A stretch of 64,000 nt of DNA from Gordionus sp. m RMFG-2023 (GCF_954871325.1 NC_088775.1:52057561-52121560); one strand, 5' to 3'; numbered from the stretch's first letter, positions 45,810 to 57,340 are shown. Notes: generated by a model from the letters alone, not told the origin. Numbers and translations are program-made.

Positions 45810-46100
45810 CTCATTCGTGCGAGCTGAAAACTCTAAAATTAATAAATACACTTCCCTAACTAATTGCAATTTCATACCAGTCGTATCCGACACAACCGGT
45901 TTTTTGGAAATCATGCCCTAACCTTCTTCAAATCTCTTGGTAAAAAAATCCGCGCCATCACTGGTGACCCACAGGAAGGCTTCTATCTCAGATAGCGCAT
46001 ATCTATTGAACTGCATTGCCATCCACGGCTCTCTTTCTTGACCTCCTCCCACCCAACATACAATTTACTTTCATTAATTGTTTTACTCTTAAATTCCTAG
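45810..46100 (+). pseudogene. LINE C-terminal fragment, copy 3
   Basis: The plus strand reads RAENSKINKY then FIPVVSDTTGF (45830-45910) and, after a frame change, FKSLGKKIRAITGDPQEGFY (45930-45990). These match the tail of LINE copies 1 and 2. It is a 5'-truncated fragment of about 290 bp. Confidence 0.75.
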
Positions 46101-46434
46101 AGACATACTTTGACATTAAATTCTCCTATATTCAGCCCACATGTCATAGACTCTAATGGATCCAGCATGGAGGCACGCGTCCTCTCTTATTTTACCTTGG
46201 TATTCGTGATCTCATCAAAAATAAAATAAATGAAGTTTAAATATCTTTGAAGTTAATTTTAAAAGACACATTCTTAATAAATCCAAACTGCTTCCAATGA
46301 TAACAATTAATGCAAAATAACAGACCTATTATATTTCATAGATATTTACTTATATAACCTTTTTAAAATAAATAATCATACAAAATGCAAGTGGTTAAGC
46401 TAAATTTCTTAATTTGATAGATTTCTTTTTATTG
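46101..46434. other. Spacer
   Basis: No gene or repeat recognised. Confidence 0.4.
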
Positions 46435-46442
46435 ATAATTTA

Positions 46443-47770
46443 TAGTGTTGTGTGAACGAAGTTCGTTTTTTTGAAAAAAATGATGAACGGCGTTCCTTTT
46501 ATTTTTGACGAACTTTGAACCTACTCGTTTCTTTTTTTTTGACGAACGCGTTCAAATTTAACGCAATTTTAAAAACACATTTTATTTTTATTTATTTGAA
46601 AAATTTAATATTAATTCGAATTTTTTTACATATTTTTTAATCAGCTGTTTTTCCTTTTTCACATTTCAATTTTTTAACAAGCCATTATTATAGTTTCTTA
46701 ATTTGAATATTATTGATTATATTTTAATTTAATAGATTAGTGTAAGCATGGATATTATTATTTCATTAACATCCTCTGATTCTGAAAATTAAAAATCAGA
46801 TGAATTAACATTGCCATGATCCAAATATGATAAATATTTTACGGAATTCAATACTTACCAAATGTAAAATGTGCCCAAAAAGTTTTATATCAGTTTCAAA
46901 ATCTTCAGTTCCAATTTAAACCGACATTTGATTACAATATTAATTATTTTATTTATATAATATAACTAAGTAAAATCATTAAATAAGAAGAAAAAATGCA
47001 TTCAGACTTAAAAATTAAAAAAATTATGATCAACCATTGATAGAAGCAGTATTAAATGGGATTAATAAAAGATATTAAACCTATCAATATCAAATTAATT
47101 ACATATATTTTTTTTAAAGATTAGAACATGTATATGAAGATCAATATGTTTTTTCTGTAATTATATACCCAATATTCAAGCCTCAATGGCCATGGATAAA
47201 ACTTCCACAGAACGAACCTAATAAACTTATAGCGTTATTGAAAACCCTAGAAATGATAATGCAATAACTGTTAATTTCGAGATATCCTCTTTTTTTTGAC
47301 TAGGAAGTAGAAAATAGATTGGAGGAGGCTAACTTATCTCAATTATTTGAAGCAAAGAGCAGAACAATAAATGTTTTTAATAAATTCCACGCGTTAGAAG
47401 AGTTGTTTATTAAGTATAATCCCCTCATTTGCGTAGTGCGTGTTTTTAATATAGATAATGTCGTATTAACTGCCAGCGTTTTTGTCTATCAGATGAAAAT
47501 TTTGAAACATTGTCATTAAAAATTAATAAGAAAAATTTTTTATAAATAAAAATATTATTTATTCGCTATATTATATTGCATTTATAATTTTAATATCAAT
47601 AAAACTATATTATTTTTTAACATGGCTAATATAATGGGTTAAAATATATAAGACATTTAATTATATTTAATTATATTTAAAAAAATTTATTTGAACGAAT
47701 GTGAACGCGTTCGATTTTTGTCAATGAAGGTTGAACGCGTTCGATTTTTTTAGAAATGTTTACAGCACTA
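46443..47770 (+). mobile_element. Internally deleted hAT with exact 8-bp target duplication
   Basis: Ends TAGTGTTGTGTGAAC and TTTACAGCACTA (complement TAGTGCTGTAAA), flanked by ATAATTTA at 46435-46442 and 47771-47778. The subterminal regions carry GAACGCGTTCGA palindromes. On the plus strand there is a BED-finger remnant at about 46855-46935 (KCKMCPKSFISV, then NLNRHL after a frame change) and a short ORF at 47319-47519 that may be transposase C-terminus. The catalytic part is missing. Confidence 0.9.
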
Positions 47771-47778
47771 ATAATTTA

Positions 47779-48208
47779 TCTAAATAAAATTTGTTAGATT
47801 TTATAGTTATGAAAAATGATATATAGCCAGCAGCCCAATATCTTAACGCCTTCTATGGGTTGAGTATATAAAAGTTGATTTTCGTAGTATAATTTATTAT
47901 TTTAGAAAAATAATATGACTAAAAGAAAACTATAAAAAATTTAACCTTATGAAGATGGTAAAATGTGTTAGAAATAAGTGGATGAATGTTTGAGTTTGGT
48001 ATATTGATTACCATTGGACTGAATACATTTTTATTGGAACAAATATTTTTTTAAAGAACACTATTGGCTAAATTTGATTGACGTTTTTTAAGGATTATTA
48101 TAGATGGGTAATAACACTTATTATATAAAGGTATTTATAATCATCACTTGATTTTACTAAAAATTTATTTTTAGATACCTACATATACGAATGCACCATT
48201 TGGAAATA
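47779..48208. other. AT-rich spacer
   Basis: Nothing recognised between the two hAT-type elements. Confidence 0.4.
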
Positions 48209-48216
48209 AAATAAAT

Positions 48217-49250
48217 TAGTGTTATTAATCGACTGAGTCGAATCGACTTAGTCGAAAATTGAGCCAAGTTCGAGCCGTGAACTCAAGTCAACTCGAGTTG
48301 TGAACTCAGTGGACTAGATGCGTGAACTCAAGTCTATATATTTGAGTTGACTAGAGGATAAATATTTCTATGAATTTTAGTCGTCAATTTGAGTCGACTA
48401 GAGGACGAATATTTCAGATTTATTATTATTAATTAATATATTTGTTCTGTTTTTTGCATTTTTTTTACTTTAGACTTCTAACGTGAGTCCTGAATAAGAA
48501 TTATATAATTGAGTCGAATAGAGAAGGAATAGTTCTATGAACTTGAGTCATTAACTTGAGAAGACTAGAGGACGAATATTTCTATTAACTTGAGTCTTCA
48601 CTTTGAGTAAGCTAAAGGACGAATATTTATTTATTAATAATAATTAAGATATTGGTTCTATTTTTACATTTTATTACTTTAAACTTGAGTCGTGAATAAG
48701 AATTATACATTTGAGAGAGGACGAATATTTCAAATTAGTAATACTTTATTAAGATATTTGATCAGTTTTTACATTTTTATATTTTAGACTTCTAACTTGA
48801 GTCGTGAATAAGAATTATATACATGAGTCAACTAGAGGACAAATAGTTCTATGAACTTGAGTCGGCTAGAGAACGAATATTTAAAATACATTATTAATTA
48901 AGATATTTGTTTAGTTTTTGCATTTATTTTTACTTTAGACTTCCAACTTTGAGTCGACTAGAGGACGAATATTTCAAATTTATTATTATTAATTAAAATA
49001 TTTATTCTGTTTTTTACATTTTTTACTTTAAATTTCTAACTTGAGTCGTAAATAAGAATTATATAATTGAGTCGACTAGAAGACGAATAGTTCTATGAAA
49101 TTGAGTTGTCAACTTGAGTCGACTAGAGGACGAATATTTTAAAGTAGTTAATATTAATTAAGATATTTGTTCTGTTTTTTACATTTTTTTACGTTAGACT
49201 TCCAATTTGAGTCAACTCAAGATATGAACTAAAGGAGAATATTTCATAAT
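48217..49250 (+). repeat. Left inverted array (TTGAGTCGACTAGAGGACGA)
   Basis: About six imperfect copies of a 110-190 bp unit: TTGAGTCGACTAGAGGACGA, TATTTCAAATT, TTAATTAA-ATATTTGTTCTG, TTTACTTTAGACTTCTAAC. Mirrored at 56630-57332. Confidence 0.88.
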
Positions 49251-49699
49251 TACCTTAAATTAAAAAATAGTTTTTATTTTTGTTATTTAAAAATGAAATT
49301 AAGAATTTGTAGCCAATTTTTTGGAAAAGATCCTACGTTATCTTATGTGATAAAAAAATTAATTTATTTGTACATGAATTATTAAATCTAAATTATTATT
49401 TTAATTATATATAGATGTGATATCACTTTAATAAATTTTTTAGCTCAGTTTCTGTACCGAGATACATTTGTAAATGTATCTGTATCTAAAAAGTTTTAGA
49501 CGATGTATTTAGTAATTTTATCCAGATTGTAACGTTTTAGATGAACTCCCGATTCAAATAGATTCTAATTTAGTGATATTGGCATTTATGACTGACATGT
49601 TAAGATTTAACCTTATTTTTTTTAGTGATATTGACATATTTGATTGAAGTGGGAGTTCGTTTAAATCAGATTTATGAAGAATCTATCAAAATCAATTGT

Positions 49700-50690
49700 A
49701 AATATTGCTGGCCTACAAAAATTGCAAAGTAGTAAATAATATATCCTTCTAATATCTTAATTTAATTAATTTTAGATAAAGTATATTAAATGGCATAAAA
49801 ACCTATTATTCTACCAATACTCAACTTTGCAAAGTAAATGATTGTAAATTTTTCTAATAATAAATTTTAGCAATTTTAATAGAATATTTATTTATTTTAA
49901 GTATACCTACTAATTTTTTATTTCAATTAGCTATTTAAATTTTTGCTAACTTAAAAAATATTGCAAATTTACAATAAATTAAATTTTTGGATATGATCTT
50001 GGGCCTGATAATTTTTCATTCCAATTAAGTTTATTTAAATCTTTGCTAACTTAAAAAATATTGCAAATTTTTTCTATATGATATTCAGTATTGCAAATAA
50101 AATGATTGCCTAAATACACTGAAATATTCTTTATTTTATTGTAATTAGGTTTATTTAAATCTTTGCTAACTTATAAAAATATTGTAAATTTACAATAAAT
50201 TAAATTTTTGGATATGGTCTTAGCATGATAATTTTTCATTCCAATTAAGTTTTTTAAATCTATGCTAACTTAAAAAATTTTGCAAATATTTTCTATATGA
50301 AAAATTTCAGAATCGCAAAATGATTGCCCTAAATACACTGAAATATTCTTTATTTTATTTTAAATAAGTTTATTTATATCTTTGCTAACTTATAAAATAT
50401 TGCAAATCTATATGATAAATTTCAGTAATGCAAACAAAATGATTCTAAATACACTGAAATATTCTTTATTTACATTGAATAATATATTTATTGTATTTAA
50501 GTTTATTTAAATCTTTGCTAACTTAAAAAAATATTGCAAATTTTTTCTATAAGATAAATTTCAGTTTGCAAACAAAATGATTGCCTAAATACACTGAAAT
50601 ATTCTTTATTTTCATAGAATACTATAAATTAAATTTTTGGATATGTTTTTGGGCCATTTATTATATATATTATTTTTTTATTCATTTCAA
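49700..50690 (+). repeat. Left subterminal repeats of Ginger1
   Basis: Words TTTGCTAACTTAAAAAATATTG and TACACTGAAATATTCTTTAT recur about every 120 bp (roughly five times). Non-coding. The transposase exon starts directly downstream. Confidence 0.75.
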
Positions 50691-50767
50691 CAGTTGTTTT
50701 TGATACCAAAATTATCCTTTGTTTCCCCAATCAAATGACGAAAGACGATAAATCAAGGAAATAAATT

Positions 50768-53700
50768 TTGTTTAGTATATTTCTATTCATTTTAATAGAA
50801 TTCGATGAGATACAGGATTATATCCTTTACCAAAAATATCCATCATCTATGTCTTCTAATAAAGGCTTAAGGCGCAATCTGCGAGTTCAGGCCTCGAGAT
50901 ATAAAATTTGTAAGGGTAGAATGCATCACCATTCTCATAATGGTGAAGTTGTTTTGGACCTTGACCGAAGAATTCAACTTCTTCAAATGGTTCACAGTGG
51001 ATGTGATACTAATGTGTCAGCAATATCTCTTGCTGCCCATTTTGGTATCACCAAGACTTACAGCAAATTGGCTGATATGTAAAATATATAAAAATTATAA
51101 TATTATATGATCAATAATATATTTTTAAATATAATACACAATAATAAATTCAATTTTAGATTGTAACAGAAGAGTTTAACTTCTTTAAAAAGTTATATTG
51201 GAGTGGATGTGATACTAAGCTGACCATTTTGGTATCACCAAGACTCACAGCAACTTGACTAGTAGGTAAAATATTTCTGCATAATAAATCTATATATTAT
51301 ATCATGTATTATATTTTTAGCTTCTGTAGGCCAAATATGAAATTGGATGGTTAATTTTGTAAAATGTTGTGATATTTGCCAGCGTAGCAACACAAGGTTT
51401 GACAAAACTAACAATGAGTTGCATTCAATTCCTATTCCAACAAAGGTATTAAAGTTGTACATAACAAATCCTTAATTTGAAAATTTTTATAGTTTGGTCA
51501 TTATAATTGTTTCTAATTTTTGTTTATGTATTTTATATTTTTCATTTGTAGCCTTATTAATGATCTGTCTATTATAGCTTATATGTATGTGGCACTTGTT
51601 TTTATTAGTTATGTTAGTTTCATATATTGAACCATTTAAATTTTATTGAATTTTTTTACAAGAAATATAGTTTCTTTAAGGTTAATATAATTCCAAAATA
51701 AAAATATAATTTGCATATAATCTACTATTAAAACTTATAATCTGAAAATATAATAAATAAAATTAATATAGTCCCCTTCAATCTCAGGTAAAAATTGATA
51801 TATATATCATAATTTCATTTTTTAGCTAATTTAGATTTTACCTCATTCTTTATTATTATGTTTTTTTTCAGCTGCAATCATAAATAATGGTAAACAGCTT
51901 TACTTTATTACATGACACCTAACCTCCTAATGGAGTATATAATATAACAACAATCTTTTATTTTACAAAAGGTATGGACACAAATAGGTGTTGATTTAAG
52001 TGCTTTGCCTGAAAGTGAGGATGGCTATAAATACATTGCTGTAGCAGTTGATTATTTCGGCAAATATATTGTAGCCATGACTTTAAAAGATAAAACAGCA
52101 AAATCGGTATCGCGCTTCCTTTACTCGTTACTTACTATGCACACATGGTAGGGCAAAAGTATAATAAATTTGGTAATAAAATATTAATATTATATATAGA
52201 TTCAAATTAATGATCAAGGACGTGAGTTCGTGAATGAAATAAGCAATAATTTTCACAAACTCATAGGGACCATACAGAGGGTGACAAGTGCTTATCACCC
52301 TCAAACAAATGGCATGGTTGAAAGAGTGAATAGGACAATCCAAAATGCACTACTAAAGTGTATTAAGGATGATCAATTAATTTGGACAGATGCCTTGCCT
52401 GGCATGATATTTGCCTATAACACTTCTCTACACGAATCTTCGAAGTTTACACCATATGAGCTGATGTATGGTAGAAAAGCAAAACAAGCTTATGGGGTAT
52501 GATAAATCTCATTTTATAATCATATACTATATATTATGTCTCTATTTAAGATTGACGAGGAAGAGGATATTGATCCTGACAATGTACCTGAAGCAGATTT
52601 GGAATCTTGTTTTCAAGATACAGTTTCCAGGATGAATGATATTCATGAGATAGCTGCTGGCAATATAGATCTTGCTCAGCTTAAACAGCAGAGGGATTAT
52701 AGAAGTCGTAATGCTGGTAGAAATAATCATTATTTAGTCAATGATCAAATGCTTATTTGGAACAGCCGTCGGGCTGATAGGAAAGGTGGTAAAATGACCA
52801 GTCCTTGGATGGGTCCTTATACAATAGTTAGGATTCTTAAAAGTGAAATTTATCATTATTATTAAATTATTTTTAATATTTAGGCAATGTTGAGCTCATG
52901 AATGCTAGCGGTAGCATTTTAAAGAGCAAAGCAAATATATGTAATATAAAACATTACTTTGCAAGAAAAGGTATATAATTGTCTTAATTACTTAGTAATA
53001 TACATATTTTTTAGATGATAAAAACTCTGAGGTAGTGAGTTATAATGAGGAGTTAAATGCTCAAGAAAATCACTTGAACGGTATTATTTATAAAACTCAC
53101 ATTAATTTTTTTAAATATTTAGTCTCAAAATTACTCAACACGATTATTGGGGAAGAGAATAAGAATTGTGAAGACCAAAAATATAAAATATTTATTATTA
53201 TATGTATTTTTTAGATGATGCAGATTTTAAGAGGATAAAGATATTAAATGATGAAACGAAGATGGTAGAGCTTGGTAGCCATCGAGAAAATAGTAATATT
53301 TTTATAAATCGATATAATTTGTTTTTTAAATTATTAGTTATGCCTTCTAATCCTAATATTTCAGCTGTAATTGACAAAGTAGGACTGTTTATTGAGAAAG
53401 GTATTAATATGTGTTATTATTTAATTATGCATATTTTTTAGATAATGAATTGACAGTAGAGACTGTAATTTCTAAGAAAGATGATGCAAATCTATTTCTT
53501 CCCACCAACAGAATATGGTAAATTTATCATTCTGAACGTTTTCATTTTGCGATCAAGAAAAGATATCCAAAATATGATAATGGTGTAATGGGAGATAATT
53601 TTTCTACCGAGCGGATTATTGATGATGGAAATTGTCTCTTCAGGTATACATATTTAAAATAAATTATTGTTAATCATTATTGTAGATGTATAAGCAAAGA

Positions 53701-53965
53701 AGTTTGTGATGACGAATGCCACTACGATTTTCTGAGACAATGCATTCTCTTTATGAGAATCAAAGATATTGTTGAGCAGATGGAGGGGTTTTTGGGAGAA
53801 CCCGTTGACAAATATTTGGAGAGAACAGGCATGGCTCAAAATGCAACTTATGGAACAGAGGTGGAGATAGTTGCATTGGCAACTATGCTTAAAACAAATA
53901 TAATTATCCATACCATTTATAAATGGGCATATTATATACCAATTAAAAAAATTAAGTTGCATTAA
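50768..53965 (+). CDS. Ginger1 transposase: zinc-binding, DDE integrase, GPY/F, OTU protease
   Basis: Likely exons: 50768-51079 (KYPSSMSSNKGLRR, then HSGCDT and LAAHFGITKT, the N-terminal HHCC half), about 51319-51447 (VKCCDICQRS, the CC half), 51973-52147, 52200-52496, 52551-52842, 52884-52970, 53015-53080, about 53123-53170, 53214-53400, 53442-53644 and 53686-53965. Catalytic Asp in GVDLSALP, second Asp in INDQGREF, Glu in NGMVERVNR. SPWMGPYTIVRI is the GPY/F motif. The OTU domain has IIDDGNCLFR with the catalytic Asp and Cys. The protein stops at 53965 before an obvious catalytic His. Defects: a stop in the 51.3-kb exon, one TAA at 53519-53521, and a partly duplicated exon 1 at 51159-51262. 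Family assignment rests on the Ginger1 description: Gypsy-like integrase with GPY/F and C-terminal OTU or Ulp1. Confidence 0.9.
52148..52199 (+). other. 52-bp GT-AG intron in the Ginger1 gene
   Basis: GTAGGGCAAAAG...ATATATAG. Joining the flanking exons gives MHTMIQINDQGREF, in frame across the second catalytic Asp. Confidence 0.85.
52497..52550 (+). other. 54-bp GT-AG intron in the Ginger1 gene
   Basis: GTATGATAAATC...CTATTTAAG. The exons join as KQAYGIDEEEDID. Confidence 0.85.
52843..52883 (+). other. 41-bp GT-AG intron in the Ginger1 gene
   Basis: GTGAAATTTATC...AATATTTAG. The exons join GPYTIVRILK to NVELMNASGS, the usual order after a GPY/F motif. Confidence 0.82.
52971..53014 (+). other. 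44-bp GT-AG intron in the Ginger1 gene
   Basis: GTATATAATTGTC...TATTTTTTAG, between exons ending KHYFARK and beginning DDKNSE. Confidence 0.75.
53645..53685 (+). other. ~41-bp intron inside the OTU domain
   Basis: GTATACATATTT...CATTATTGTAG. Joining gives DGNCLFR followed by CISKEVC, as expected for the OTU catalytic helix. Confidence 0.85.
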
Positions 53966-54029
53966 AAAATTTAATTTGAATATATATTTAAGAAATTATC
54001 GCGAACATTTTGACAGCATAATAAATTTT

Positions 54030-54480
54030 AATTAATCTTATTTATATCGTATATCTTATTTATACCGTATATCTTATTTATATCGCATATCTTTATAATG
54101 CATGTCTTATTTACATCGCACATCTTTATAACGCATGTCTTATTTATATTGTATGTCTTATTTATATCGTATATCTTATTTATATCGCATATCTTATTTA
54201 TACCGTATATCTTATTTATATCCCATATCTTATTTATATAGCATATCTTTATATCGCATATCTTTATATCGCATATCTTCATAACTCATGTCTTATTTAC
54301 ATCGCACATCTTTATAACGCATGTCTTATTTATATTGTATGTCTTATTTATATCGCATATCTTACGTCTTGTTTATATTGCATATCTTTATAACGCATGT
54401 CTTATTTATATTGCATATCTTTATAACGCATATTGTATGTCTTATTTATATCGTATATCTTATTTATATCTTTACACGTC
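54030..54480. repeat. Short-unit tandem array in the Ginger1 3' region
   Basis: Dozens of alternating units of TCTTATTTATATCGCATA and TCTTTATAACGCATG. It creates artefactual repetitive ORFs on both strands (Asn-Lys-Ile repeats on the minus strand) that are not genes. Confidence 0.92.
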
Positions 54481-54844
54481 AGTCTTAAATGTCTGTATTA
54501 ATAAAAATATTATATTTAATCTTTACATATGAGTCATAAATGTCAGTATTATTAAAAATATTATATTTAATCTTTACACGTCAGTCATAAATGTCAATAT
54601 CACTAAAATATTATATTTGATCTTAACATGTCAGTCATAAATGCCAAAATCACTAAATTAGAATCTATTTAAAACAGGGATTCACTTAAATATCTTTAAC
54701 AATAGAAAATATAATACTTAATCTTTACACGTCAATCATAAATTATCACTAAAAATATTATATTTAATATATGAGCGTCAGTCATAAATGTCAATATCAC
54801 TAAATTGGAATTTATTTAAAACGGAATTCATTTAGAACGTTGCA
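54475..54844 (-). repeat. Right subterminal repeats and TIR of Ginger1
   Basis: CGTCAGTCATAAATGTCAATA or close variants occur about five times every 50-80 bp, each followed by ATCACTAAA-type sequence. The complement of the same words is present once or twice just inside the left end (49570-49610), so these are probable transposase-binding repeats. Confidence 0.8.
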
Positions 54845-55019
54845 CCGGGTCTATTTTTTATTTTTTTAATATAGCATTACATTTAAATTGATATATTTTT
54901 AAAGATTAACAAAGTTTTTATTTTTCATCACAAATTATATGTTTGCAACATAATTTCTTTTTATTTAAACATCAATCTTGATTAATATTGTCCATATTTA
55001 ATTTCAATATGTATTGATG

Positions 55020-55280
55020 GAATGACGCTAGCCCTTGGAACAAAGGTTTACACCTCGCTTGGGATTATACGTGCGTTGTTTTGCAGATCTTTTTCTGCCA
55101 ACTCCATCGCAAAAGCGAATAATACAAAAACCAATAAATTTTGCCACTTTAATAATGTTTTGTTAGTTCCAGCAACATCTGTGAATCATTTGAACTCCAA
55201 GCCCTTCAATTGAAATTTCTCGTTCCAACTGCATATCCATACATGGGTCATTAAGCCTCGACGACCATACCTAAATATAA
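55020..55280 (+). pseudogene. LINE C-terminal fragment, copy 4
   Basis: Plus-strand sequence parallels 29815-30110 of copy 1: CTAGCCCTTGGAACAAAGG, TGGGATTATACGTGCGT, and the 3' end GCATATCCATACATGGGTC. The protein pieces PWNKG and WDYTCV are in different frames. A short 5'-truncated copy. Confidence 0.8.
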
Positions 55281-56629
55281 ATTTTCTTTTTTTTATAATT
55301 TTTTTTTTAATTCCCCTTCTTTTAATTATATATTTTTATTTATAGGTATAGTATGTTAATAATAAATTTGTTTTAATTTGTATTTAAACAAATGTAATTT
55401 TAAAATTCAATAAAAATAATTAATTTAAAATAAAATCTTACTTTGTTTACCCCCTTTTATTGTATATATATTTAATAATAATAATTGTTTGCGTTTCATT
55501 GTAATCGGAAATTATGAGGGGGATAAATTTGTTTATAAAAAATGAAAAGTAAAATAATATATATTTTATTTATTAATTTTTAATTACAGTAATAATATGA
55601 TTTGTTGTAACACATTTTCATAATGTGAAAAATCTTTCTTATATATAATTAAAAAACTCTACATAATTAATGTAGAGAAATTTTTTAATAATAAAAGTTT
55701 TAGAAGTGTTTTTTAATGTTTTATACACATGTTTAAGTGGGAAAATGAGAATTTAAAAAAAAAATTTCTAAGATTTTTACAATAATTTTATTATTTTTAA
55801 AAGGGGAAAAAAATCACTGAAACTCGGGGAAATTTTTAATATTTTTTTATTACAAAATAATAAATATCCGATCGTTTGGATTGGATATTGGTGGAAATTT
55901 TCTTTATGAAAATTTTAAAATTGAAAAGGTGTGTGCATTATTAGAAAGTTAGGACTATAATTTATTTTGTTAAAATTTTTAAATGTACATTGTTAAATAT
56001 GGATTATTATTATTATAATGGTTATTATTTAGCGAAAATTTTTATATCTTACATTAATTTAATTAACACCATTTTTTCATTTAATTGTTTAATAGATTTT
56101 TTATATAAATAAAGGATAAATTTATATATAGATTTTTAGTTAAAAATATAGTTAAATTGTAGTTTAATATTTTTTAAATACATTATATAATAAAACTTTT
56201 TTGTTTATTGCCTTGATCCCTGCTAACCTTTTCAAAATTATTAAAAATGGAGTATATTATTTAAAATTTTTAGAGAGGCGTATGCTATATTGGATGTTAC
56301 TAAGCTAGGATATAAAATTTCTTTGTAAAATAGTGTTCTAGCTAAATTAATTTTGTGGGATAATTATCCCGATAAAAAAAAGTCAAAAATAAAGTCAATC
56401 TTGGTCTTAACATACTAGAGCTCTGGTATATCCACAAAATCGACAATACACATCAGTACGCCCTCCCCCTCCCCGCGTTGGTATAAGTGTATCGGTATAT
56501 TAAATTAATGTAATGTTTATCCATAATTCTGATAAAAGCCTTAAATATTCTAAAAAATATATTAAAAAGTCTAGACTAAATTTAATTTAACTCTGATCTT
56601 CCCCATTCCTGGCTCAAGTATATAATATG
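55281..56629. other. AT-rich interior of the 9.1-kb element
   Basis: No gene. At about 55808-55850 there is a fragment (CACTGAAACTCGGGGAAATT) that resembles the Merlin terminus at 61311. A small GC patch (CCCTCCCCCTCCCCGCG) lies at 56461-56478. Confidence 0.45.
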
Positions 56630-57332
56630 TATTAACGACACAAGTTGGAAGTCTAAAGTAAAAAAATGTAAAAAATAGTATAAATATCTTAATTAATATT
56701 AACAAATTTAAAAGATTCGCTCTTTAGTAGACTCAAGTTCATAGAACTATTCGTCCTCTAGTCGACTCAAGTATATAATTCTTATTCACGACTAAAGTTA
56801 GAAATCTAAAGTAATAAAATGTAAAAATCAGAATAAATATTTTAATTAATATTAACAAATTTGAAATATTCGTCCTTTAGTCTACTCATGTTCATAGAAC
56901 TATTCGTCCTCTAGTCGACTAAAGTATTTAATTCGTATTCACGACTCAAGTTGGAAATCTAAAGTTAAAAAATGTAAAAACAGAACAAATATCTTAATAA
57001 TAAATCTGAATTTTTCGTCCTCTAGTCGACTCAAGTTCAAACTATTCATCCTATAGACTCAACTATATAATTTGTATTCACGACTCAGGTTGAAGTCTAA
57101 ACTAAAGTTTAAAAAAATGTAAAAAAACAGAACAAATATGTTTAATTAATAATAATAAATTTGAAATATTCGTCCTCTAGTCGACTCAAATTGACGACTC
57201 AAGTTCATATAAATATTCGTCATCTAGTCGACTCAAGTTCATTGAACTATTCGTCCTTTAGTTGAGTCGTTTCGACTAACGACTCGAGACTTTGAGTCGG
57301 AGTCAAGTGAACTCGACTTTTTAACAACATTA
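56630..57332 (-). repeat. Right inverted array (complement of TTGAGTCGACTAGAGGACGA)
   Basis: About four imperfect copies of the unit described at 48217-49250, in reverse orientation: ATTCGTCCTCTAGTCGACTC, GAAATCTAAAGT, AAAATGTAAAAA. It ends with the element terminus. Confidence 0.88.
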
Positions 57333-57340
57333 AAATAAAT

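Larger units (their letters stand above)
49528..54844 (+). mobile_element. Ginger1 DNA transposon (integrase-like transposase plus OTU)
   Basis: Terminal inverted repeats: left TGTAACGTTTTAGATGAAC... (49528 on) against the complement of the right end TGCAACGTTCTAAATGAAT... (ending 54844), similar over ~70 bp including AATTTAGTGATATTG. The right end is followed by CCGG, the known Ginger1 target. The left flank (AGAT) does not match it. The single gene on the plus strand runs from about 50768 to 53965 with several short introns. The subterminal regions contain direct repeats on both sides. It is inserted inside the 48217-57332 element and looks nearly whole, with few defects. Confidence 0.92.
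48217..57332. mobile_element. 9.1-kb hAT-like element with inverted subterminal arrays
   Basis: Ends TAGTGTTATTAATCGACT and (complement of the right end) TAATGTTGTTAAAAAGTCGA, flanked by the exact 8-bp repeat AAATAAAT at 48209-48216 and 57333-57340. Arrays of a GAGTCGACTAGAGGACGAAT repeat point inward from both ends in opposite orientation. No transposase of its own is visible. Ginger1 (49528-54844), a LINE fragment (55.02-55.28 kb) and a Merlin-like scrap (near 55.81 kb) lie inside. The 8-bp duplication and TIR type fit hAT; classification is inference. Confidence 0.82.

Noticed and set aside
45675-45910. 79-codon minus-strand ORF at 45675-45914
   Set aside because: No motif, hydrophobic AT-driven frame, antisense to LINE copy 3 at one end.
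49521-49528. A matching CCGG/CCGT target duplication on the left of Ginger1
   Set aside because: The four bases before TGTAACG are AGAT; only the right flank is CCGG, so a duplication cannot be claimed.
54028-54532. Repetitive ORFs (ICDINKIYGIN-like on minus, hydrophobic Tyr/Leu-rich on plus)
   Set aside because: Direct products of the TCTTATTTATATCGCA tandem array.
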